From contig JAQGDQ010000144.1 in assembly GCA_030141605.1 (NCBI GenBank), forward strand, positions 62,001 through 126,000: 64,000 nucleotides of DNA. Reading direction: 5' to 3'. This document shows, piece after piece, positions 52,420 to 63,636 of the stretch (within the stretch, counting starts at the first letter, position 1; each line of letters begins with the position of its first letter). The notes under the pieces are model-generated. The model saw only the letters and a program-made list of their open reading frames with translations, made no database searches and was not told the DNA's origin. Both the position numbers and the translations under genes were made by a program. The stretch comes from Tubiluchus corallicola. Lineage: Eukaryota; Priapulida; Priapulimorpha; Priapulimorphida; Tubiluchidae.

Positions 52420-53015
52420 CCTTTTTTACTATTTCTTACTTTTACCTTTGATTTTTACCTATTACTTTTTTTACTTAAATTTGTCATTTTTATCTATTGA
52501 CTTTTTTACCGTTTTACATATCGTTGGTCTTTTTGCGTTTCATTTTCTTCGTTTGTTGTCTATTGACTTATTTACTGTTATTTATTAATGCCGTTTTTTG
52601 CTGTGCACAGTTTTCTGTCATTTTCTGCCAACCCTTCTTGTCGTTAATTTCCTTGTTTTTGTATTTATTACATAAATCTATTACATATAAGGTTAAACGA
52701 CGGCAAGTCTTCACTACTGACCGAAAATGCTACTTCACGATTTGCTTCAGGGCGAATTGTGGCCTCATCCATTTTATACTTCGTGAGAGTACGTATTTAT
52801 ATTATTATGCCAACACAGACTTAGTACGGGTTACTATCGAAGAAATACGAGGTACCGTTATGAAGTTAATCGCCTACAAGTCTTTATCTATTAAAGGGGT
52901 TGGTCCTAGCATGTTCTTGAGAACCTTTTTAGTGCGCCTACTACGCTTTACGGTATACACTTATACTAAGCGATGGATTACAAAGACAGTCTGCGCATGC
53001 ACTAAATCTAGTTGA
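52420..53015 (+). other. T-rich degenerate repeat and unassigned 172-codon open frame
   Basis: 52420-52510 repeats a motif near CTTTTTTAC. From 52497 an open frame of 172 codons follows, beginning with a hydrophobic Phe/Leu/Ile-rich segment that simply reflects T-rich DNA, then ordinary-looking sequence (TIEEIRGTVMKLIAYKSL). I recognise no family, and there are no splice partners. It may be chance or an old element. Confidence 0.25.
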
Positions 53016-53281
53016 CTGACCATGACCACTTAAAGCAATGCGAATGTTCATAAGTTGCTTAAAAATTATTGTACTCTTACCTTTCTCAACAGTGTGTATC
53101 TATGTTGATTACTAAAATATTTACTAGCCTAAGCAGAGTAATTCCCAGCTAGTTTCCTGAAAGCACTGAAATTAAAAGCATGACAAGCCAACCCGGAAGC
53201 GTTAAATTCTACAACAGTTAAACCTGGCGAAAGTTTAGTCAGAGTTGCTGAGTGAGACTCAGTGAGTGACCGCGAAAATGG

Positions 53282-53897
53282 CGTGAATTGCGCTGACACA
53301 ACTACGCGTATTAAAATCGTTCAATCGTGACAGAACAGCTTGTTCGTAATACATATATATATACAATCTACACATGCCAGTTCAAGTGTCCTACACAACA
53401 GTATTGAGTAGAATTAAAATTATTGAATGATCCCAGTATTGATGTAACACATTCTTACAACATTAGGTGCAAAATAAAATTGACGTTTCTGTGTCAAAGA
53501 TATTGATAAGATCCTGTTTCAGTTACGGTTAATGCTTTATGCTTTGTTTTGTATTAGTAGTAAATAAGACGTTGAATTGGTGTCCGTGAATTGCGCTGAC
53601 ACAACTACATGCATTAAAATCGTACAATCGTGATAAAACAGCATCTGCTTAATATACAACCTGCACATATGCCAGTTCAGCTGTCCAACACAACAGCACT
53701 GAGTAATATATAGTATGAATAAATCCCAATATTGATTGTCTAAACGTGCAGCTTACGCAACATATGCATACTGCATTTAGGTACAAAATAAAATAAACTA
53801 GTTTACACTCTTGTGTCAAAAATGTTGATAAGATACTGCTTATGTTACAGTAATTACTTTATGTTTTATTTTGTATTAATATTAAATAGAGTATTTG
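53282..53897. repeat. Two-copy tandem duplication, ~303-bp unit
   Basis: Both copies (53282-53584 and 53585-53897) start CGTGAATTGCGCTGACACAA and share AAAATCGT-CAATCGTGA, TGCCAGTTCA and TTTTGTATTA in order, with substitutions and indels. A weaker duplication of a ~125-bp unit follows at about 54050-54270. Confidence 0.8.
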
Positions 53898-54289
53898 AAA
53901 ATAGCAACAGGTGCATGTTGTCTGTGAACATGTATATGTAGCTGGTTTAGTGTTTCACAGTCGGTTTATCATTCTGTTGTGCAAATCAAGCTCGCAACTA
54001 TTCTAGAACTAATGTTTTCTCCTACTGTCAGAATTTTGTCTTCACTGATCAGAATTAGCAATCCTTGATTACCCAGAAACTGGATTTCATTTCAATGAAA
54101 TATGAGTTGCTCTTTAATTTACCTTGAAATGTCGTTAATATATTTCTCTCTAGGTCGCTTTTGCTTTAAATGAAATCACAGTACTTGGTTACTTAGTAAT
54201 TGCACTTCTTGTCAATAAAATCCCGAGTTGTTCAGTAATTTATCATTGAAATGACCCTAACAATTTGTTGATAACTTTTTCGTCTTCGA

Positions 54290-54765
54290 TGGATTTTTTC
54301 CCAGTTTGCACCTAGTAGCGGACTGCGTGGGATTAACTTTAATAATGCAAGTACTCATTTGCCAATAGAATTCTCAATACATACATGGAATAATTTGCGA
54401 AATGAAATAGTTAATGAATGAAGATTATTTAGTGTCAAGCTAAAAATTATAAACTTTCTACCATACTGTAATTTTCCCGGTTTTATGTAGTCGTTTCTTT
54501 TGTCGTTGCTGTTTATTTTTTAAAGTCAAACTTTATTTTTATTCTCTATTATCAGTTTTAGTCAAATTGAAACTTTAGTAAATAATATTGCGTAATAAAA
54601 TTTATATGTTATAATGTCATACCAGTGTAAGCACCATGACTTGGTTGTTGTATGTCCGTCATCAGTTTGAGTGATATTTTGAAATGATTTTTATGCGTTT
54701 TATAGCGTATTTTGTGTAGGAAATAGTTTGAATAAACAAAATAAAATAAATAAAAATAAAATAAC
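54290..54765 (+). mobile_element. Non-LTR retrotransposon 3' end relic
   Basis: The plus strand reads HLPIEFSIHTWNNLRNEIVNE then a stop and FSVKLKI, like the F...WN.LP...........FK..LK block that closes reverse transcriptases of several LINE clades. It ends in A-rich sequence (AATAAACAAAATAAAATAA) at 54731-54764. Confidence 0.5.
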
Positions 54766-54967
54766 TTATGTTATAAATTACCATTCAGTTGTTGCTCAAC
54801 GTTCGAAAAATACGCCACAATTTATTTTATGTAATATTTCTTCTAGTAAAAATGTTCCTATATGCACTTATATTTAGCCCTGTACAAAAATTAGCCAGTC
54901 CCACCTAGTCACGTACCAAAATTGTGGACCTAATTTAAAAACTGTAGGAATAAGGGGTCACAGTTTT

Positions 54968-55041
54968 CTTAGGCTTATCTCTTCCTAGTTACCTTTACAA
55001 ATTTCATCAAGTAAAGGTAACTAGGAGGAGATAAGCTTAAG
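54968..55041 (+). ncRNA. 31-bp hairpin, candidate small-RNA precursor
   Basis: Arms 54968-54998 and 55011-55041 are reverse complements at 29 of 31 positions, with a 12-nt loop (AAATTTCATCAA). Both differences become G-U pairs if the plus strand is transcribed, so the RNA stem would be fully paired. This could be a miRNA-like precursor or the core of a fold-back element. Expression is unknown. Confidence 0.4.
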
Positions 55042-55399
55042 AATAAAATGAAGACCATGGGCTATATTGATCAAAATTTTAATGTAAATGCGGTTGCCCC
55101 TAGGCCCCTACCTGGGAAGCATACCAAGCTGTGAGTTTGATGGGCCCTATATACCCTTTTGCAGATGCGAGTTGCTAAAGATAAAACTTTTTATTTAAAA
55201 CCGGAGGTAAATCAAGAAGATTTTGATAATTTTGGCACAAAACACAACACATACATATGTATATAAAATAAATATATTTGTGCGTTATTTTTCTCACGAA
55301 TATAGCTATCGATGTTGCGTTAATAAAACATAGACTGCTAAAAGGTTAAAATCTCAGAATTTTATGCTGAAATGTGCTTCTTTACCGGGAGGAGGCTCA

Positions 55400-55571
55400 T
55401 CTTCTAAATGGCGGCAGAAATCATTCACGAGGAACTGCACGAGGAATTTTGCCTCGTGTCCTCACTGTGAAATACGCCATAGAAAACAATGTTCCATTTT
55501 CGTGAGTAATATCGCAAGGAATTTCTCCTCGAGACATTTTGTTACGCGTCCTCACTCTGAAATGGACCTAA
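55400..55571. mobile_element. PIF/Harbinger-like terminus
   Basis: CCTCACTCTGAAATGGACC-TAA (55550-55571) nearly repeats the right end of the element at 41087-41741 (CCTCACTATGAAATGGGCC-TAA). A second similar block, GTCCTCACTGTGAAAT, lies at about 55458-55473. No matching left end was found, so this is a partial copy. Confidence 0.45.
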
Positions 55572-55989
55572 CTCTAGGAAGGAGGTGACGTTTCGACTGA
55601 CCTACACAAGTGTGTTCGTAGACCAGGACAGACCTCATCAAAGGGGAGTCAGTCAAACAAAAAATAATTGCTAGTTACAACTTATTATTTGTCATTTACT
55701 CATTTGTTTATAGTTTTATCGTTTTAGTTTTATCTCACTTTGTCGAAAACTAATGGTTATGTGACTGCAATGTCTCTAATAAAATGTAAGCTGTGATTCA
55801 AAATTATACACCAACCTACAGTGGTTTACACATTATGCGATTTCAGTCGCAAAGTTCATAACGAACTGTACGAGACAGTTTAAATCAATTTAAACCATAA
55901 AGTCCATTTGGAAGTTTAAAAAATTTAATATCCTATCAAACTGTATTGAACACATGTTATAAGTTTACGTGCGTTCGATCATTACAAGA

Positions 55990-56098
55990 TTACAGAAATG
56001 ATGGTAAGGGCGACGACGATGTTTATGATGATGATGACGATGACGTGACGTTGACGACGATTATGACAACATTGACGACGGCTATATAATAATGATGG
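55990..56098. repeat. (GAY)n-rich simple sequence
   Basis: Imperfect GAT/GAC triplets over about 100 bp. The following DNA (56099-57184) shows no recognised feature. Confidence 0.7.
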
Positions 56099-57184
56099 TT
56101 CACCTATAGAAAATAGATGTACTGTTGATGACTGTGCTAAGCAATTTCATCTGATTAATGAAGCTTCGTTGCGAACGCGTATCAAAATTTATGCTAAAGC
56201 ACAGGTTTTGAGAACTATGTCGCGTGCGCGGATTAGAAATAAAAAAATTTGCGGTGCTGCGCACGGTTTAGGTTTGTTTTTTTAAAAATATTTTAGAACT
56301 TTAATCTTCTTAGCTCTTTACAAAAAGGGGGAAGCAATTGTTGGACGACTGAAAATCCCGGTGTTTTAAAGTTCAATTCCGCATTTCGGGAGGTGCAAAT
56401 ATGTGATTAAAATAAAGTTTGTTAATATCGAAATTCCGTTCATAGAAAACAAGAACGATAAAGGTAAATGAAAAAGAACGACTACATGATAATGGCAATC
56501 CGAATAAATACAGCTATATGCTACGTTTAAACAGAAAGAAAATTAGAGCAAAAATGCTACGAAATAGCCAGTGGCGAAGTTAAGTTGATGATTACATCAA
56601 GTGAGCATGAGTGAAACAATTTACATAAACACTACAAAATACAAATATAATGACTACACACCGATAACTGGGCACGGATCCCCGATAAGGAGGAGTGCCA
56701 TAACGCAAACGATTATACGGCTAATTGAGTACAAAACTAGTTTACTTTGAGTTAAATGTATACTATGAAAAAGGTTTGTTAGGAAAGATACTTGTAACCA
56801 CAAATAAACACTTTTATTCGAGAAGCCTAGTTCTCGACAGCCTAATGTTAATGATTTACTAGTAAACGGCTTACACTGTTATCCATTTCTTTTTCCGTTT
56901 TGTTTCTGTCAGTGCAGTTTCTATTGTGGGCCATTTATCACCAGGTAACATAACCTAGGCCTAACAAGAGCAGTGGCCTACAAAAATGACTTTATACTTA
57001 TTGAGCCCTTTTATTTACAATTGCGACATTGTTAATTGCCATGTAAAGAATCATCTCATCTTGTTCTTGCACTTAGCATTGCTGTGCTGTTAGTTTCTTA
57101 TAATTTATGAGCAAATGTGTATATTCTTTATGTCGTTAGTTATTATAGTTAGTATAGTGGCCATCCAGTTTTTACACACTCAAA

Positions 57185-57228
57185 TTAGGTCACGTGACCT
57201 AAATTGGCTTTCCTAGAATATATAAAAT
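57185..57228 (+). promoter_or_regulatory. Candidate core promoter: 18-bp E-box palindrome plus TATA box
   Basis: TTAGGTCACGTGACCTAA (57185-57202) is a perfect palindrome centred on CACGTG, the site of bHLH-zip factors. TATATAAAAT follows at 57219-57228, about 25 bp from the palindrome edge, predicting a start near 57250. It points toward the twitchin-like gene 3.7 kb away and could serve a 5' untranslated exon, or belong to a solo LTR. Confidence 0.4.
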
Positions 57229-57713
57229 ATTTCCCCTGCTTTCTCTCTTCGCTCTTCAACTTTTTTTAAACTACTCTGGATGTAGCCAACGAGTACCTTG
57301 AGTATCTTTAGCCACGTACAGGGCTCCCGGCCCAAGTGTAGTTAAAATAATGCAAATATTTATTGTGTGATGGGTCAACCTTGTCTTATCTTAGCACTCA
57401 CGCAACGCTTAGGATATTCTGTTGTCGCAATGGTAAACATTCTTACGTATGGATTTTATATTGTAAATTAGTAAATAACAGTTTATTTTTTAAGATGAGA
57501 TTTAAGCAATTAAACACGAGTCATATGGCTCATAAAACAAAGCAAAACAAAACAAATAAAATGCTCAGAAAGAACAGTAGATTGAAATTTAAAATCGAAG
57601 TCCAAATTCAATAGACTATTTGCTCAGAATGTTTTACAATACTTAAATTTACAATTAAAACACTTCAATATTTTTTGCTGATTCCACGACATATCTGTGA
57701 AAAATAAATAAAC

Positions 57714-57732
57714 GGAAGGAAGATGGCGCTTT
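57714..57732 (+). promoter_or_regulatory. ETS plus YY1-like site
   Basis: CGGAAG followed by AAGATGGCG, the YY1 consensus often found at start sites of animal genes. No coding exon nearby is identified. The DNA from 57735 to 59379 holds nothing else I recognise. Confidence 0.25.
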
Positions 57733-59379
57733 CATGCAATAGGCGCGGTTATCTAAGTTCTATTTTGGGACGTGCAGCCAGAGCTTGTGATTTTGTTTCC
57801 GTATTGTCAAGCATAGGCTGTGTGGTAGCAGAATGGAGAAGGCTGGTTTGAGCCTTTGAGGCACAGCAGCCGGCGAAGTGAATATCTACAAAATTAATCT
57901 GATAAGATAAATTTTGGTTGTCTGGAAAAAACAAGAGGTAGGTACATGCACTTTCATTATAGAGCGTGTCTGGATTTTTGTGGGCATGTATTTCGATGAG
58001 TAGTCATTAGCTAATCTATTTTTTTATTAGCAGAGCAGCTAAGTGCATTTTACATGGTTTGTATCATATTTCCGATTTTGTGTTTCAAACTCATTCACGA
58101 TTGTAAACTCTGTAAACGGCCGAGGAGAATGTTAGAAACTATATTTCAACCAGTTTTATTCAAATACATACGCGTTGTGTAGTTAGAACGAAACAACAAG
58201 TTTTTGAAGTGAAGCTTGTCTGAAAAAAACGTGAAAAAGTCAGACTTTCCTGGATTTGAAACGAGAATTTTTGGATTCCAATACCGTGACGCTTAACTAC
58301 ACAATACTTTGAAATCATGTGGGTCTTACTTCACCCCAAGTCTAATACCTAAGCTTACCAACCAACCCAGTGTTTTGAATATTGATTCAGCGAAATGTAA
58401 AAGTAGGTCTAATTACCAATTGATTAGCAGGAGCAGAAAATCTTACAAATGTCCCAAGAACTAAAACTTTAAAAGTTGGTGTCCTGGTGATTGACCTAGC
58501 CCAGAGACAATTATAAAAGCACCTAAGTCGAGCTAGTTTGTGTTGCAACAAAGAGCCATAGAACACCGCAAAGATTGGAAAGGCTTAATTTCATTATTTC
58601 AATTTTTTATAATTTTAACTGTTTGCATAATATTTACAAAGAAAGGTGCTCTTGATATTTGCTTGACTCGTCATTTCTATGACTCTCCTAAGGCACAACT
58701 TGAAAACAGTCATTCTGCAAATGATCCTACCCATCTAGGCACTTCTTGTTGCCCGATGTTACGTAACTACTGAACGAAGTATGTTTGAGTGTCACAAATT
58801 AATGGAGATTTTTTCTGTAATTAACTCAGAGTCTGGAGCTGATTTAGAACTAAATAGAAGATGGCCTAGTCCCCAGCCTCTAACAGACTTTGAGAATAAT
58901 TTTTGGCAATTAACTATATTTTGGTCCCGTCATACATTAACATAATAACTTGACCTTGAATGCCGGTTATGGGCTTTTAATGGTCTCTTATTATGTCCCC
59001 AACTCGTCTTCATCGTCATCCCAGCTATATGAAAAGCCAAAAATATGAACTAGTGCAGTGTTTCTCTAGACAGAAAATTAATTAGGGCTACCACTGATTA
59101 CTTGGTAAATGACGTTTTGATAATGTCAGTGTTTTCATGAATTGTTATATTTGCGCATAGTACTTGAGATGACCCTGAGCTATATTTTCAAGCTAGGACT
59201 GGCATTTGGGGCCCGGCCCATGCTTTCCTCCACTTCTGTAGATCTAATAAGTCCGTAGGTCAATGTCTAAATATTTAATACTCTCTAATTAACTTAATCA
59301 ATTAGTAAAAATTGCGCAGTTAACTGGTCTGATAGCTGTTAGGAAAAGTTTTTGTACCACACTTGGCAAAAAAAAGAAG

Positions 59380-59475
59380 TGCTAAGCATTTGGTCTAAGA
59401 TTGGATTTGAACCACAGACATTGCCATTTGGGCAATTTTGCCATCACTTTGGCATTTTCTTTCTGTGAGTTAAGT
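59380..59475 (-). repeat. tRNA-derived SINE head
   Basis: On the minus strand GTGATGGCAAAATTGCCC and TCTGTGGTTCAAATCCAATC are spaced like a tRNA A box and B box. Stems do not pair fully, so this is not a tRNA gene. Confidence 0.45.
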
Positions 59476-60102
59476 TACACAATATTAAAAACCAAGTTTT
59501 GTCTTTCACTGGCAATTTTGAAATTTAAATTATAATAGGTCTCCTGTAGATGGTGTTTTGAATATTTTTTGAGATTTATGCTGTTATGTTATTCTTCATC
59601 TACTCATGGTTTATATTTGATGAGTCAATTACTACTTTCATTTATTTTTCCGGTTTTCATCTCAGCTGCAACTTCTAGGTTTCCAAGAATTCCTCACTTC
59701 TTGAACACTACATAATAATGGACTCGAACACTGAGGCAAAGCGTATTGTTTTTTCATGATTCCTTTGCGATATTACGTTTATCGTAAATCCAAAAAGACG
59801 TTAAACAGCTGGCCCTGCTAATGCTACCAGGTTCATGTAACAACAATAACATTGCGTTGTGCGCTTCCCTATGAGAGGATTGTGTGTCCATCAAGCGGCG
59901 GAATCTTGAGGTACAGCACCTACGTGGGAGCAGTGGGGGCAACTTGATCCAACATCCAAGTCTAATAAACAGATAAACGTACATGTGTACATGACATTTT
60001 GGACAGCTTACTTTTTAATACGTTCTCTGCTCAGAGCAAAAACGAGGCATTTACAATCCAAGCTGTGTCAGACGACTGTGTAACTCTGTCTTGCAGCATT
60101 GG

Positions 60103-60111
60103 TATATATAA
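60103..60111 (+). promoter_or_regulatory. TATA-box candidate upstream of the twitchin-like gene
   Basis: TATATATAA in GC-richer surroundings, about 770 bp before the first coding exon, which itself begins at a splice acceptor. A 5' untranslated exon could start near 60135. A (TA)n run lies at 60580-60605. Confidence 0.3.
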
Positions 60112-60915
60112 CGCCCACTCAAGCGCCTGTTCTACAGCTTGCATGGCTTCATCTGCTCAGCTTCCAAAAAGCTATTTCTGTATTTTGAACTGCTTGCCTA
60201 ATCTCGCAACTATTTAGAACAAGTGCGTCGTACATTATGTCGGATCTGCGTTCTTGACTGTCCGGCCTCTATAGCTTGTAACTCGCTTGCTTGCACTAGT
60301 TTAGTCTAAGTCATGTTGTGTCGCTTGCTAATGTGTATTTGTAATGCGAAATATGAATACACATTTAAGCTGCCGATTTTTTCTAAGTAATTACCTGTTG
60401 ATGCCTGAATTACTCTTTAAGTTTAATGTCATGAGTGTCACATCGTCATGCTTGCATCCGTGTACTATATAAGATGTAAAATATGTTTAGTTTACTTCAC
60501 ACTAATTACAATATCAAAAAAGTCAATACTAAAGCTGTATTTATAGTTGAAATACGTGTGAAAACAGTATAAGGCAGTACATATATATATATATATATAT
60601 ATATTCCTGTAATGAGAAAGAAAAATGGGTGAGGTGTGCAGTGTTGCAGACAAAATTGTCTAGAAGCAGGTTTTCTCATGGTCACCTCTCCATTTATGTA
60701 CCAGGTTAGGGCTTTTAAATTCAATTTCTTATAGCCACAAATCATATTACCATTCAGCTATTTAGCTGCTTTTATTGTTATTAAAATCAATGCCCCTTTT
60801 CTTGTCTTATCTGTCTCACCTCACCTCAACTCACCACCTTCTGTAATCTTATATATATTTTGTACATTTAATTTTCAGCATTGCAGCTACTAGAGCATAT
60901 CCAGTTTGAGCAGCG

Positions 60916-63636
60916 ATGGGTGTTCTTGAGGAGTTTGCCCCTACTTTCATCAAGAAGCCCTTTCTGCATCAAGCTGACGGTCGGTTAGTTATCGAATGTC
61001 ATGTCAACGCATCACCAGCACCCATAGTTGCATGGTTTAAAGGACAAGAGAGAGTATGTAATATTATATTAGTACTATAGATGCAGTGCCTTAAATTATG
61101 TTTCGTTGACTTGCAAACGTTTCTGCTGTTTGCTCAAAAAAAGCTTGAAACAACTTGTTAAACAACATTGTAGACCCATTTAAACAAAATAGTAAGCTAG
61201 ACACATAATAGCTGAAATCTCAAAAATTAATAAATTTGTTTAAGTTTATTAGCAGTAAAATGAGTAGAAGAAACCACAGTTATTTTTGTTCAAACAGGAA
61301 GAGAAGTGAATTTTTGTGCATATTTCAAAATAAATTGTACATTAAAATATCAACCAACAGTTTTCTCCCTTATTGCTAAGGCAGTGGTTGGTAGAAAAAT
61401 GATTTGACAATCTAAATCGTTTGTGCCGATGGGTAGGAAGATACTTGGTATCACTGTTAAACTCATTTGTAAAGTAATGTAGTTTATTTTGCTAAACTAG
61501 TGACTTAGTCAATACTATTTTTACCAACATTTTACAAAATACACATTATATGTATAGTTAGAACTGGTTTGATTGTGTGGCTGCATGTAGTACTGAGCAC
61601 AATGAACTAAACTTCCATGTTTCACCCAGTACTACTTGTTATTGTAAAGTTTTGAGCTGCTTGTGAAAATTTATTTATCTTGTTGTCTTTTAAGCAGATT
61701 TACTTTGTAAAATAGTTTTAACTGAATCCTATCCTTGGCAGATGATTAATAATTTCATAGTGTTATCACACACATAATTTTTAAAGGGCCACGTTAGATT
61801 GATCACTATGTATTATTTATGTACCATTTCTACTTCACACATGTTTCTTGGTTCATTTATTCATCAAGACTAATCTTGTAGTGCTATTAAATTAAACTTG
61901 TCTTGCCGATGCAAATTTAAATTCGTAAAAGCAGTTGGTACATAATGATCAGATTTGTGTAAAATTTCAGGTGAATGATGGAAATCGTTTGAAGACCAAG
62001 GTAGAACAGAATGGTGGCAATGAATTTGTTATTGCTCTTATTATCTCAAACTATGAGCAAAGTGATGCAGGACAGTATACTCTCAAAGCTCACAACAAAT
62101 TAGGAGATGCGGTTTCAACTGTCAATCTTGACTTTTCAAGTAAGTGCTGTATGATGCTATACATATTTTATTTCTTTTTATTAATATTAACAGATTCAGG
62201 TTTAAGCAACAAGGTGGTATGATGGTAGGTAAAAAAACTTTAGGTTCTACTCACTTTAAATGTAAATTATGTTGCCAAAATTTCATTAATCATGGCAAAA
62301 GAAAAAAATTTGTATCGAATTCACTGTCATCTAGTTCAATAAAGAAGAAATTTACTGTAACGTTTGAAGTCAAATATTGCATTACATCAAATTTTATATA
62401 TTTGAATCTATAAGTTATGAGTGTTGATGCTAAAACTTGATTTCTTTTACTTATTTCTATTTTCAGCTCCAAAGAAGCCACTGAAAAGGTAATTATTTTT
62501 CTTAAATCTGATAATTTTGTTATTTAATACTAGTACCATATTTTAGTTTTGATGTTTTAAGTTCAAATTTAATTTTAATTTAATTTAATTTTCTATATTC
62601 AATTTAATTTTAATTTACTGTAATATAGAAAATTGCAATTTTTAGAACTTATGAAGCGTAAATGTACTAAATGTGTGAGGCACTAAAACTTTGGATTAAA
62701 ACGAGAAAAACTCTTTCAAAGTAAAAATTATCAATCCATTTTCTGTCACAAATGTCACAAATTACTAAAATGTAAGTCATACCGCAAAATTTCGGCTGGC
62801 CTGAGCACCTTATCTAATGGTAATCTAAGTACTGTGATTTTTGACAATGATGTACATGAATTTTAGGTAATGCAAAATGATTACACTTCCATACTCATAT
62901 ATTGCATGCATTGCATTGCATTAAAATGCCTGCGTGGTTTCATATACAACCAACAACTGGAAAGAAGATGACGGTATTGGAAGAGTCAGTAAATGAGTAT
63001 CATAGAGTAAACTGAAAATGAATGAAACTAGTGGTATTTATTTCTTACACATTGCCTTGAAATACCAGTATTGTTTCGTATATAAGTTACCTACTTTGGA
63101 GTGAAAACAGGTATTGCAACAGGCAGCAAATGAGCATCATAAAGTAAAGTTAAAATGAACAAAACTAGTTGCAGATTTATTCTCGCTTTTTTTTTGCTAA
63201 AGTAATTTTCATTTTTAATTATTTATAAACAATTTTTACAGGCAAGTGGACGGTGTTCCCCCGACATTTTCTGTCAAGCCCACAGTGCGTCACGATGAAC
63301 AAAACAACTGCCTATTGTTCGCGTGTACACTTGTTGCTGACCCCGCACCTGACATTGTTTGGATGAGAAATGATGAACGCATTGTAGCAAATGAACGACA
63401 TGTCATCAACATTGAACCTGAAGGTACGAAACAGCTTTATTGTAGGCTGTATCAGTTAGGATGAGTTGTTCAAACTGTTTTTCAAAGCATCTGCTCTTTG
63501 AAATGCAAAGTTACAGTTTTTATAGGATGTATAAAACTACCTGTTGCTTGAAAAAACATTTTAGTCTTACCTATTTCTTTCTTTTATGTTAGGTGTGCTT
63601 ACGTATGAATTAAAAAATTTCACAGTTAAAAACAAA
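60916..63636 (+). CDS. Twitchin/titin-like giant muscle protein, N-terminus, 3' part beyond right edge
   Basis: Twitchin-type proteins are very long Ig/FN3 chains with a kinase domain that bind thick filaments in muscle. Exons: 60916-61053, 61971-62139, 62467-62488, 63242-63423, 63593-63636, with consistent phases (185 residues). The ATG at 60916 has G at -3 and +4 and follows a TTTTCAG acceptor at 60878, so the first exon is 5' non-coding upstream. Residues 6-102 are an I-set Ig domain: FAPTFIKKP, LVIECHV, IVAWFKGQ, then NDGNRLK, SDAGQYTLKAHNKLGDA. A short linker microexon (TPKKPLKR) precedes a second I-set domain: PPTFSVKP, LLFACTL, DIVWMRNDERI. The N-terminal start directly with Ig and the spacing resemble twitchin/UNC-22; another titin-like or MLCK-like protein is possible. 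Exon 5 is the least certain. Confidence 0.8.
62467..62488 (+). other. 22-nt linker microexon of the twitchin-like gene
   Basis: The acceptor TTTTCAG and donor GTAATT bracket 22 nt. Phase 1 in and phase 2 out fit exons 2 and 4 exactly, encoding TPKKPLKR with junction codons between the two Ig domains. Confidence 0.65.
62586..62638. repeat. Small intronic hairpin
   Basis: AATTTTCTATATT and AATATAGAAAATT pair across about 23 nt of ATTTAA-rich sequence. It lies in the intron before exon 4 of the twitchin-like gene and is probably a product of simple sequence. Confidence 0.4.
62967..63183. repeat. Duplicated ~75-bp segment in twitchin-like intron 3
   Basis: 62967-63041 and 63108-63183 share GGTATTG-AA-AG-CAG-AAATGAG-ATCATA-AGTAAA and AAAATGAA-AAAACTAGT, about 140 bp apart in the same orientation. 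Confidence 0.7.

Noticed and set aside
58540-58773. 77-codon open frame with a hydrophobic segment
   Set aside because: No family resemblance, no splice partners, and a length expected by chance.
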